A stretch of 15,745 nt of DNA from UBA11475 sp045593005. Its GTDB lineage: Bacteria > Bacillota > Clostridia > Christensenellales > Borkfalkiaceae. The stretch spans positions 1 to 15,745 of the forward strand of contig JAZNVV010000058.1 in the NCBI GenBank assembly GCA_045593005.1, written 5' to 3'. This document shows, piece after piece, positions 6,657-13,257 of the stretch. The translations under genes were made by a program, and so were the position numbers. Within the stretch, counting starts at the first letter, position 1. Each line of letters opens with the position of its first letter. The notes beneath the pieces are model-generated. The model saw only the letters and a program-made list of their open reading frames with translations, ran no database searches and had not been told where the DNA came from.

Positions 6657-7769
6657 ATGTATTTAACCACCCTCACGTTAAAAAACTTCAGAAACTACGT
6701 TGATGAAACTTTCACTTTTAGTGAAGGTATTAACGTTTTGGTCGGCGCAAACGCACAGGGCAAGACTAACGTGTCGGAGGCTGTTTTTTATCTTTGCACG
6801 GGTTATTCACCAAAAGCGTCAAGGGAGCGCCAGCTTGTCAATTATAACGCGACTACTGCATCTATTTTTGGCGAGGCTGTTTCTGATTTTGGCAAAGTAA
6901 ACGTCGGCGTAACGGTTAACGTGGACGGCGATAAGGAAATTTTTGTCAACGGTGCAAAAATAAGCAAAATGGCAGACCTTTACGGCAATATAAACAGCGT
7001 GTTTTTTAACCCTGCCGAACTTAAATTAGTGCAGGAAAGCCCTGAAGATAGGCGACGTTTTATGAACATTTCTCTTTCGCAAATGTCAAAAAGGTATTTT
7101 AACGCGCTACTTCGCTACAACAAAATTCTATCGCAACGAAACAATTTGTTAAAAACCTATGATAGAGGTTTAATTTTAGAAACGCTACCCGTTTGGGACC
7201 AAAGTCTTTCGGTGGAATCTGCTAAAATATTTTCAATGCGCAACGATTTTATCCGTAAACTTGCGCCCGTTTGCCAAGAAGCGCACGCATATCTTTCTGG
7301 TGGGACGGAAAAACTTGAAATGGTTTCGGAAAATTCTCTTTCTGGTACGGAGGAGGAAATTGCCGACTTAAATTATATTCAACTGAAAAATTCGTTAGAA
7401 AAGGACTTAAAGTTAGGTTTTACCACCTTTGGCCCACACCGTCAAGACATAAAATTTACCCTTAACGGTCAAGACGTTAGGCATTACGGCTCGCAAGGGC
7501 AACAAAGGACGGTTGCGCTTTCTCTTAAACTTGGTGAAGTGGAAATTTTTAAACAAAATTTTGGCGAATATCCTATTTTAATTTTGGACGACGTTTTGTC
7601 TGAACTTGACAAAAAAAGACAAAAATTATTGATAAAAAGGGTGGACGGCGTTCAAACTTTATTGACAGCAACTCATGTTGAAAAGGCTACTTTTGGTGGC
7701 GTTCCTTTTACAAAAACAATTATCGAAAAGGGGCAAATTAAACGCCCAAAAACACAAAAAAAGGCATAA
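6657..7769 (+). CDS. recF: DNA replication and repair protein RecF
   Basis: 370 residues, typical RecF length. RecF is an SMC/ABC-type ATPase that helps RecO and RecR load RecA at single-strand gaps and stalled forks. The N-terminus MYLTTLTLKNFRNY is classic, followed by Walker A GANAQGKT (30-37), GPHRQD (259-264), the ABC signature YGSQGQQRT (277-285) and Walker B ILILDD (307-312) with the D-loop SELD. ATG 6657 is chosen because the family motif starts there; AAGGA lies about 11 bases upstream. In most Bacillota recF follows dnaN on the dnaA strand. Here it diverges from dnaA, and neither dnaN nor gyrB is adjacent. A GDPD-like gene follows after 34 bp, apparently in the same transcript. Confidence 0.97.
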   Translation: MYLTTLTLKNFRNYVDETFTFSEGINVLVGANAQGKTNVSEAVFYLCTGYSPKASRERQLVNYNATTASIFGEAVSDFGKVNVGVTVNVDGDKEIFVNGAKISKMADLYGNINSVFFNPAELKLVQESPEDRRRFMNISLSQMSKRYFNALLRYNKILSQRNNLLKTYDRGLILETLPVWDQSLSVESAKIFSMRNDFIRKLAPVCQEAHAYLSGGTEKLEMVSENSLSGTEEEIADLNYIQLKNSLEKDLKLGFTTFGPHRQDIKFTLNGQDVRHYGSQGQQRTVALSLKLGEVEIFKQNFGEYPILILDDVLSELDKKRQKLLIKRVDGVQTLLTATHVEKATFGGVPFTKTIIEKGQIKRPKTQKKA

Positions 7770-7803
7770 CGGTATTACGAAACGTTGCCAAAATAGGTGT
7801 AAT

Positions 7804-8550
7804 ATGAAATTTGAAAGTAACGTTAAACTTGGCAGACCGTTTATCAACTACGCGCACGGTGGGGCAAGCTCTTATGCACCACAAAACACCATGCTTTCCT
7901 TTATGCTGGGGTTATCTATGGGCGCAAACGGAATTGAAACGGCTGTTCAAAAAACAAAAGACGGACAGTTAGTTCTATTTTTTGACGATACTCTTAATAA
8001 GTCTATCGGCAAGGAAGGTAAAATTTTAGATTATACCCTTTGTGAACTTAAATCGTTTTGGGTGTCAAACATGGGGCTATCCGATAAAATTGTTACACTT
8101 GACGAATTTTTATCTAATTTTTGCAAAAAGAAAATCTTTTTTGCTATTCAACTTAAAAATTTAGATATTGTGAGTGAAGTCGTCGATAAACTTTTTGCTT
8201 ACGGCGTGCAAGATAGATGTGTCATTATGGCATCAGACTATGATATATTATTAGAAGTTAAAAAGTTATCGCAAAAAGTTAAGACGGGATATATAACAAT
8301 CGATACAGACGATAATCTTATTAAAAAAATGTTGTTAGATGGAATTGATGAATTATGTTTGAACGCAAAAAACTGTAATTTATCGTCTGTAAAAAGTTTG
8401 CAAAACAATGGTATAAAGGTAAGCGCTTGGGGCGTTTTAGACGAAGAACTTATGAAGTCTGTTTACGATTCACACGCTGATAAAATAATGATAGGGTTTC
8501 CTGATAAGTTAGTAGATTATATAGGCTCAAAAATTACCGTTGGGCAGTAA
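7804..8550 (+). CDS. GDPD-like TIM-barrel protein with degenerate catalytic residues
   Basis: 248 residues starting at ATG 7804, four bases after AGGTG (7795-7799); the frame is open from inside recF but nothing supports an earlier start. The order of motifs is that of glycerophosphodiester phosphodiesterases: YAHGG (17-20) for AHRG, APQNT (25-29) for APENT, GIETAVQKTKDG (43-54) for GIExDVxxTKDG, LFFDD (58-62) for VVxHD, then AIQLK (114-118) for xIExK and a C-terminal SAWGV. His18 and Glu45 remain, but Arg is Gly19, the PENT Glu is Gln27, the ExD Asp is Ala47, the catalytic His is Asp61 and a later Glu is Gln116. Loss of the HR pair, a calcium ligand and the general acid argues against normal hydrolysis of glycerophosphodiesters. 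It may be a pseudoenzyme, a binding protein or an enzyme with altered chemistry. No signal peptide is seen, so it is probably cytoplasmic. Confidence 0.75.
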   Translation: MKFESNVKLGRPFINYAHGGASSYAPQNTMLSFMLGLSMGANGIETAVQKTKDGQLVLFFDDTLNKSIGKEGKILDYTLCELKSFWVSNMGLSDKIVTLDEFLSNFCKKKIFFAIQLKNLDIVSEVVDKLFAYGVQDRCVIMASDYDILLEVKKLSQKVKTGYITIDTDDNLIKKMLLDGIDELCLNAKNCNLSSVKSLQNNGIKVSAWGVLDEELMKSVYDSHADKIMIGFPDKLVDYIGSKITVGQ

Positions 8551-8566
8551 AAATAAGACAACGTAT

Positions 8567-8586
8567 GTGTGAAAACGCACCATAAT
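8567..8586 (+). repeat. Copy 2 of a short dispersed intergenic repeat
   Basis: This 20-mer matches 1530-1549 with two mismatches (positions 13 and 17). It lies 17 bp after the GDPD-like stop codon, just before the bidirectional terminator. Confidence 0.4.
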
Positions 8587-8613
8587 AGCAAAAAATACAA
8601 AAATTTTACAATA

Positions 8614-8643
8614 AAAAAGCACTTCATTAGCGAAGTGCTTTTT
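8614..8643. terminator. Bidirectional intrinsic terminator between the GDPD-like gene and the minus-strand PLP gene
   Basis: A perfect 12-bp stem (8614-8625 with 8632-8643) has core GCACTTC/GAAGTGC, a six-base loop, and A-run/T-run flanks. It can therefore stop both the rightward recF/GDPD-like transcript and the leftward transcript arriving from 8785. Confidence 0.85.
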
Positions 8644-8662
8644 AATATTAATTTCTTATCAA

Positions 8663-8734
8663 TGTCATTCTGAATGAGTAAAGCGAATGAAGAATCTAAA
8701 AAAGAGAGATTCTTCACATACGTTCAGAATGACA
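8663..8734. repeat. 72-bp palindromic element (MITE-like, TGTCATTCTGAA ends)
   Basis: Perfect 12-bp terminal inverted repeats, TGTCATTCTGAA (8663-8674) and TTCAGAATGACA (8723-8734), enclose a second perfect inverted pair, GAAGAATCT (8689-8697) and AGATTCTTC (8707-8715), around an A-rich loop. The whole folds into an interrupted hairpin. From memory, very similar GTCATTCTGA...GAAGAATC palindromes are scattered in many copies through diverse bacterial genomes, which suggests a mobile or passively spread repeat; there is only one copy in this window. There is no coding capacity. It sits between two converging genes, where insertion is harmless. Confidence 0.65.
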
Positions 8735-8784
8735 AGGTTGTAGCAAACTTTCGCGCTACCGTTGGTTCGTTTAACGCCCCCGTA

Positions 8785-10032
8785 TTATCTAAACATTGAA
8801 CTGATAGCGACCATTACACCGTATTTACCGTATTCATAGGTAAGACCACCTTGCATATAAGCCGTGAAAGGCTCAACAATAGGTGCGTCGCAAGAAAGTT
8901 CGATAGTCGAACCTTGCGTAAATGATCCACCAGCCATAACTTCGTCGTGTGGATAGCCCGGCATAGGCGCAGGAAGAACTTGCACAAACGAGTCTATAGG
9001 CGAGCCACTTTGCATGCCTTGGCAGAACTTAACAAGGTTGTCCACGTTTTTAAGCCCAACCGTTTGTATAATGTCGGTACGATATTCATCAAAAGAAGGA
9101 TCAACATTTTCAAAACCTAACTTTTCAAGCATATAAGATGCAAAGATTGCTGTTTTTAGAGAATTTTTAACAGCGTTTGGCGCCATATAAAGCCCTTTGT
9201 AAAAAGGAAGATTTTGGTTAAAATTAGCGCCCATACTTTTGCCAACGCCAGGGGCAGTAAGCCTTTCGGCAATCTGCTCTATAATATCAGCCGTTCCAAC
9301 CATATATCCACCTGACGACGCCACGCCACCACCTAAATTTTTCATAAGTGAGCCGACTATAACATCAGCGCCAACGTCGGTAGGCTCTTTATCTTCAACG
9401 AGTTCGCCGTAGCAGTTGTCGACCATAATAATGACGTTTTTGTCAATATCTTTAATTGCTTTAATAACGCGCGCTATCTTTTCAATAGTAAGGCTTTTTC
9501 TTGCCGAATATCCCCTTGAGCGTTGAATAGCCACTACTGTTACGCCACCTTTACGAATTCTATCTTCTATGGCTAAAATATCAAAATCGCTATCTGCAGT
9601 TAAGTCAATTTGTTCATAGTTTACGCCGTGCGCTTTAAGAGATTGTTTGCTATCGCCCGAAATACCTATTATCCCTTGCAAACTATCGTAAGGAAGTCCC
9701 GAAACAGACAAAAGCGTATCGCCGTGTTTAAGTAGCGCCGATAACGTTAGCGAAATTGCGTTAGTGCCCGACATAATATGTGGACGGACAAGAGCGTCCT
9801 CCCCACCTAAAACTTCGGCAAAAATCTTTTCAAGCTTATCCCTGCCACCGTCGTAAAAACCGTAGCCGTTAATGTCTGTAAAATCGGAATAAGAAACCCT
9901 ATTTTTAACAAAAGCCTCAATAATTTTACGGCTATTTTTTTCACAAAGTGCGTCAATATTTTTATAGATAGGTGCTAAATCATCTTCAGCCTGTTTTGCA
10001 AGCGCCAAAACTCTTTCGTCAATATAGTTCAT
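8785..10032 (-). CDS. Methionine gamma-lyase/aluminium resistance family PLP-dependent protein (YnbB-like)
   Basis: 415 residues, full length for this fold-type I PLP family, often annotated as methionine gamma-lyase family or aluminium resistance protein. The PLP lysine is likely Lys231 in GSLMKNLGGG. Asp205 in IIMVDNCYGE should contact the cofactor ring nitrogen, and SGTNAISLTL (88-97) fits the phosphate-binding region. A family block, APGVGKSMGANFNQNLPFYKGLYMAP, lies in two pieces near residues 258-285, and the C-terminus contains GGSFTQGSTIELSCDAP. Start ATG 10032-10030 has AGGAG six bases upstream. The in vivo reaction is poorly defined: carbon-sulfur lyase activity on sulfur amino acids is inferred from homology, and the aluminium-resistance name is historical. 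It is divergent from scfA and has its own promoter. Confidence 0.9.
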   Translation of the reverse strand: MNYIDERVLALAKQAEDDLAPIYKNIDALCEKNSRKIIEAFVKNRVSYSDFTDINGYGFYDGGRDKLEKIFAEVLGGEDALVRPHIMSGTNAISLTLSALLKHGDTLLSVSGLPYDSLQGIIGISGDSKQSLKAHGVNYEQIDLTADSDFDILAIEDRIRKGGVTVVAIQRSRGYSARKSLTIEKIARVIKAIKDIDKNVIIMVDNCYGELVEDKEPTDVGADVIVGSLMKNLGGGVASSGGYMVGTADIIEQIAERLTAPGVGKSMGANFNQNLPFYKGLYMAPNAVKNSLKTAIFASYMLEKLGFENVDPSFDEYRTDIIQTVGLKNVDNLVKFCQGMQSGSPIDSFVQVLPAPMPGYPHDEVMAGGSFTQGSTIELSCDAPIVEPFTAYMQGGLTYEYGKYGVMVAISSMFR

Positions 10033-10051
10033 AACAAATCTCCTGCATAAA

Positions 10052-10080
10052 ATAATAGCATTAAAAGGAAAAAAAGTCTA
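10052..10080 (-). promoter_or_regulatory. Predicted promoter of the YnbB-like gene
   Basis: On the minus strand, TAGACT (10075-10080), a 17-bp spacer and TATTAT (10052-10057) preceded by TGC form an extended -10 promoter. The predicted start is near 10045, just ahead of the AGGAG ribosome site. Confidence 0.65.
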
Positions 10081-10120
10081 ACGAATTAACGGCGCTTTAA
10101 GGAACATAATAAAAAAACTA

Positions 10121-10149
10121 TTGACAAATATATTATATTATGGTAGGAT
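10121..10149 (+). promoter_or_regulatory. scfA: Strong predicted promoter of scfA
   Basis: A perfect -35 TTGACA (10121-10126), a 17-bp spacer and -10 TAGGAT (10144-10149) predict a start near 10156 and a leader of about 50 bases. It is the best -35 found upstream of any gene here, consistent with abundant precursor peptide. Confidence 0.75.
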
Positions 10150-10161
10150 ATTTTTGTAAAA

Positions 10162-10177
10162 TTAAGCGATTGCTTAA
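10162..10177 (+). promoter_or_regulatory. Inverted repeat in the scfA leader
   Basis: TTAAGC (10162-10167) and GCTTAA (10172-10177) are perfect arms around GATT, only about six bases after the predicted transcript start. It could be a 5' stabilising RNA hairpin or a small operator. The ribosome site GGAGG (10194-10198) lies outside it. Confidence 0.4.
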
Positions 10178-10206
10178 CAGTTGGAAATTAATCGGAGGAT
10201 TTTAAT

Positions 10207-10353
10207 ATGAAGAGAATTAAGACTATCGAAACAAAGAACATTACAAAGACCGTAAATAATGGTGGCTGTGGGGAATGCCAAACTTCTTGTCAATCTGCTT
10301 GCAAGACTTCTTGTGGGGTTGCTAACCAGAAGTGTGAAAATCAGAATAAGTAA
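10207..10353 (+). CDS. scfA: SCIFF six-cysteine ranthipeptide precursor ScfA
   Basis: A 48-residue peptide with GGAGG (10194-10198) eight bases before ATG 10207. Residues 1-18 are a cysteine-free leader (MKRIKTIETKNITKTVNN). The core has six cysteines at 21, 24, 28, 32, 36 and 43 in the pattern GGCGECQTSCQSACKTSC followed by GVANQKC. This is the nearly invariant SCIFF (six cysteines in forty-five) family of Clostridia. The partner radical SAM enzyme installs a thioether between a core Cys and the non-alpha carbon of another residue (ranthipeptide class). As I recall, in Clostridium thermocellum CteA the link is Cys32 to Thr37; position 37 here is Gly. The biological role of SCIFF peptides is unsettled, with proposals including signalling. 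A terminator follows 15 bases after the stop, before scfB. Confidence 0.95.
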   Translation: MKRIKTIETKNITKTVNNGGCGECQTSCQSACKTSCGVANQKCENQNK

Positions 10354-10367
10354 TTTTTATGATTTTA

Positions 10368-10400
10368 AAAACGCCGTCAAATCGGACGGCGTTTTATTTT
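10368..10400 (+). terminator. Intrinsic terminator between scfA and scfB
   Basis: An 11-bp perfect stem (10368-10378 with 10385-10395, core CGCCGTC/GACGGCG) with a six-base loop is followed by a broken T-run. It lies 15 bases after the scfA stop and 28 bases before the scfB start. Since no separate scfB promoter is evident, scfB is probably expressed by partial read-through. Confidence 0.85.
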
Positions 10401-10427
10401 GAAAAAAATTTATTAAAAGGGATATTT

Positions 10428-11801
10428 ATGGTACACCAGTACAAATTAAACGGATACAATATCGTGTTAGATACGTGTAGTGGCTCTGTTCACGTTGTAG
10501 ATGAAGTTGCTTACGACGTTATAAAAATGTATCCAAGTTCTTCTAAAGAAGAAATTATCAAAACCATTACGGAAAAATACGCTCATTTACCCGACGTTAC
10601 TATAAGCGACGTTTCAGACTGCATTAGCGACGTTGAAGAATTAATTTCAAACGGCAAACTTTTTTCTAAAGACGAATATGAGGACCTTGCTAGAAATTAT
10701 AAAAACAACAGCAAGGTTGTAAAGGCGCTATGCTTACACGTCGCCCACACTTGCAATTTAAATTGTGAATATTGTTTTGCAAGTCAGGGTAAATATCAGG
10801 GCGACAGAGCGCTTATGACCTTTGAAGTCGGCAAACAGGCTTTTGATTTTTTAATTGCTAATTCCGGTACGAGAAGAAATCTTGAAGTCGACTTTTTCGG
10901 TGGCGAACCACTTATGAATTTTGACGTTGTCAAACAACTTGTTGCATACGCAAGAAGTGTGGAAAAGAAGTATAACAAAAATTTCCGTTTCACGCTGACG
11001 ACTAACGGTATGCTTATTGACGACGACGTTATTGAATTTGCCAACAAGGAAATGAGCAACGTCGTATTAAGTCTTGACGGTAGAAAGAGCGTTCACGATA
11101 AGTTCAGGGTGGACTACGCAGGCAACGGCAGTTACGATAAGATAGTGCCTAAATTCAAAAAGTTGGTCGATAAGCGTGGTGGAAAGGACTACTATATGCG
11201 TGGAACTTTTACACACAATAACACCGACTTTTTAAACGATATTTTACATATGGCAGACCTTGGCTTTACGGAACTTTCTATGGAGCCGGTAGTGTGTCCA
11301 CCGGGCGACCCGTACGCTTTAACAAATGAAGATTTGCCAAAAGTTAAAGAGCAGTACGAACTTTTAGCAAAGGAAATGATTAAGGGTAAAAAAGAGGGCA
11401 GAGGATTTACTTTCTACCACTATATGCTTGATCTTAAAAACGGACCGTGTATTTACAAAAGAATAACAGGCTGTGGCTCGGGAACGGAATATATGGCAGT
11501 TACGCCTTGGGGTGAACTTTACCCTTGTCATCAGTTTGTCGGGGACGAAAAATATAGCCTTGGCAACGTTTGGGACGGCGTTACAAACTTAAAGGCGCAA
11601 GAAGAATTCCGTTACTGCAACGCATATGCAAGAAAGGAATGTAAAGACTGCTGGGCAAAACTTTATTGTTCGGGTGGTTGCGCAGCAAACTCGTATCACG
11701 CAACGGGCTCTATAGGTGGCGTGTACGAATACGGTTGCGAACTTTTCAAAAAACGTATTGAGTGCGCCGTTATGATGAATATAGCCGAAAGTGAAGAATA
11801 A
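10428..11801 (+). CDS. scfB: SCIFF maturase ScfB, radical SAM/SPASM thioether-forming enzyme
   Basis: 457 residues from ATG 10428, six bases after AAGGG. An in-frame ATG at 10359 is rejected because the extension would run through the terminator hairpin, and MVHQYKLNGYNIVLD is the family N-terminus. Residues 1-80 form a peptide-recognition (RRE/PqqD-like) domain. The radical SAM cluster motif is C109-x3-C113-x2-C116 (CNLNCEYC), with FGGEP at 157-161 for SAM binding. The C-terminal SPASM domain supplies cysteines at about 341, 349, 367, 397, 405, 408, 414, 418 and 437 for two further [4Fe-4S] clusters. It acts on ScfA in the cytoplasm, reductively cleaving SAM and forming the Cys thioether. 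Oxygen-sensitive clusters fit an anaerobe. The next gene begins five bases after its stop. Confidence 0.96.
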   Translation: MVHQYKLNGYNIVLDTCSGSVHVVDEVAYDVIKMYPSSSKEEIIKTITEKYAHLPDVTISDVSDCISDVEELISNGKLFSKDEYEDLARNYKNNSKVVKALCLHVAHTCNLNCEYCFASQGKYQGDRALMTFEVGKQAFDFLIANSGTRRNLEVDFFGGEPLMNFDVVKQLVAYARSVEKKYNKNFRFTLTTNGMLIDDDVIEFANKEMSNVVLSLDGRKSVHDKFRVDYAGNGSYDKIVPKFKKLVDKRGGKDYYMRGTFTHNNTDFLNDILHMADLGFTELSMEPVVCPPGDPYALTNEDLPKVKEQYELLAKEMIKGKKEGRGFTFYHYMLDLKNGPCIYKRITGCGSGTEYMAVTPWGELYPCHQFVGDEKYSLGNVWDGVTNLKAQEEFRYCNAYARKECKDCWAKLYCSGGCAANSYHATGSIGGVYEYGCELFKKRIECAVMMNIAESEE

Positions 11802-11806
11802 TTTTT

Positions 11807-13138
11807 ATGAAAACACCTATTGCAAATTTTCTTGATAAATACGCCGAAAAATCCCCCGTCAGATTTCATATGCCGGGGCATAAAGGCAAGTCGATTTTAG
11901 GCGTTGAAAAATTTGATATAACCGAAGTTTTTGGGGCTGATGTTTTGTACTCGGCAAACGGCATAATAAACGAAAGTGAAGATAACGCCACAAAATTATT
12001 TGGGACGGAGCATACCTATTATTCAACGGAAGGCTCAACCCTTGCTATTAAAGCAATGCTCTATCTTGCCGTGCAAAACAGGGGCAATCACCGACCTTTA
12101 ATTTATGCTAGCAGAAACGTCCACAAGGCGTTTATTAATGCGTCGGCATTACTTGATTTTGACGTTAAATGGTTAAGTTTGGAGCAACCGTTAGGGCTAA
12201 TTTCGTGCCAAATCAGCCCAAAAACCCTCCAAAACGAACTATCGACTGCAAAAGATTTGCCTTGCGCTGTGTATATAACTTCACCAGATTATTTGGGCAA
12301 TATTGCAGACGTAAAAGGTCTAGCGAAAGTTTGCAAAATGTTTAACGTTCCACTTTTAGTCGACAATGCGCACGGTGCATACTTAAAGTTTGTTAATCCT
12401 GATATGCACCCTATAACGCTTGGGGCGACGGCTTGTGCTGATTCAGCGCATAAAACTTTGCCGGTATTAACGGGTGGCGCATATTTACACGTTTCTCCTA
12501 ACGCGCCTGAAAATTTTAAATTGAACGCAAGGGAGAGTTTAGCATTGTTTGCGTCGACAAGTCCGTCATATTTAATTTTGGCGTCGCTTGACAGAGCAAA
12601 CGAATATTTAGAAAAAAATTCTACGGATTATTCAATCGTTTGTGAAAAGGTTACGGCGCTTAAACGCAAACTGTTAAATAACGGCATACCTGTCGAAAAA
12701 ACCGAACCGTTAAAAATTGTTATTGATTGCAATAAAATGGGGTATTACGGCGACGAACTTGCCACCATTTTACGTTTAAAAAACATTGAGGTTGAGTTTA
12801 GCGATAAAAAACGTGTTGTTATGATGGTAACCCCTCAAAACAACGACGGAGATTTTGACGAATTATTAAACGCCTTAACTAGTGTCGAATTTAAAAAAGA
12901 AATAGTTAATATTGAACCGACTATAACGCTAAACGAAATGCAAACGGGTATAAGACGCGCTATGCTTTCAGCAAAAGAAAAGATTTTAGTCAGCGACGCA
13001 GTTGGCAGAATTTGTGCTTCGGCATCCGTTTCGTGTCCACCAGCAATTCCTATTGCCGTTTGTGGCGACGTTATTACAAAAGATACTGTAAAAGCGTTTA
13101 AGTATTATGGAATAGAAGAAGTTTACGTAGTAAAATAA
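11807..13138 (+). CDS. Orn/Lys/Arg decarboxylase family PLP-dependent protein
   Basis: 443 residues, the short form of the Orn/Lys/Arg decarboxylase major-domain family (arginine decarboxylase SpeA-like, fold type I). Visible motifs are FHMPGHKG (20-27), YSTEGSTLAIKAM (72-84), LLVDNAHGAYL (183-193) with the cofactor Asp186, and DSAHKTLPVLTGGAYLH (212-228) with the PLP lysine Lys216. The small C-terminal domain ends RRAMLSAKEKI...CPPAIPIAVCGDVI, as in the family. Start ATG 11807 is five bases after scfB, with a weak purine-rich site in the scfB tail, so translation is probably coupled. Substrate among arginine, lysine and ornithine cannot be decided, and many short members are uncharacterised. 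In other Clostridia this gene tends to sit beside tmk and holB (from memory); here it follows scfB and ends the operon. Confidence 0.85.
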   Translation: MKTPIANFLDKYAEKSPVRFHMPGHKGKSILGVEKFDITEVFGADVLYSANGIINESEDNATKLFGTEHTYYSTEGSTLAIKAMLYLAVQNRGNHRPLIYASRNVHKAFINASALLDFDVKWLSLEQPLGLISCQISPKTLQNELSTAKDLPCAVYITSPDYLGNIADVKGLAKVCKMFNVPLLVDNAHGAYLKFVNPDMHPITLGATACADSAHKTLPVLTGGAYLHVSPNAPENFKLNARESLALFASTSPSYLILASLDRANEYLEKNSTDYSIVCEKVTALKRKLLNNGIPVEKTEPLKIVIDCNKMGYYGDELATILRLKNIEVEFSDKKRVVMMVTPQNNDGDFDELLNALTSVEFKKEIVNIEPTITLNEMQTGIRRAMLSAKEKILVSDAVGRICASASVSCPPAIPIAVCGDVITKDTVKAFKYYGIEEVYVVK

Positions 13139-13142
13139 AAGC

Positions 13143-13170
13143 AACGGCAAGAGTATTTCTTGTCGTTTTT
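13143..13170 (+). terminator. Intrinsic terminator of the scf/decarboxylase operon
   Basis: AACGGCAAGA (13143-13152) pairs with TCTTGTCGTT (13158-13167) with one G-U pair, followed by T5. It starts four bases after the decarboxylase stop. Confidence 0.75.
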
Positions 13171-13180
13171 AATTATAAAA

Positions 13181-13215
13181 AGCACCCCTAAAAGCGTTTA
13201 ACTTTTTGGGGTGCT
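13181..13215. terminator. Bidirectional terminator between converging decarboxylase and hpt genes
   Basis: The outer stem AGCACCCC (13181-13188)/GGGGTGCT (13208-13215) and inner stem AAAAG (13190-13194)/CTTTT (13202-13206) are separated by one T-T mismatch, with a seven-base loop. A/T runs on both sides make it usable in either direction; for hpt it is the only terminator. Confidence 0.8.
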
Positions 13216-13257
13216 ATATTTTTACAGTGAATTTTCGTTCATAAGTTATTTTGTAAA

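Noticed and set aside
8735..8784. Separate terminator for the YnbB-like gene at GTAGC...GCTAC
   Set aside because: Only a five-base stem without a U-run; the strong two-way hairpin at 8614-8643 is the better terminator.
10359..10427. Longer ScfB start at ATG 10359
   Set aside because: The extension would translate through the scfA terminator, and the conserved family N-terminus begins at 10428 behind an AAGGG site.
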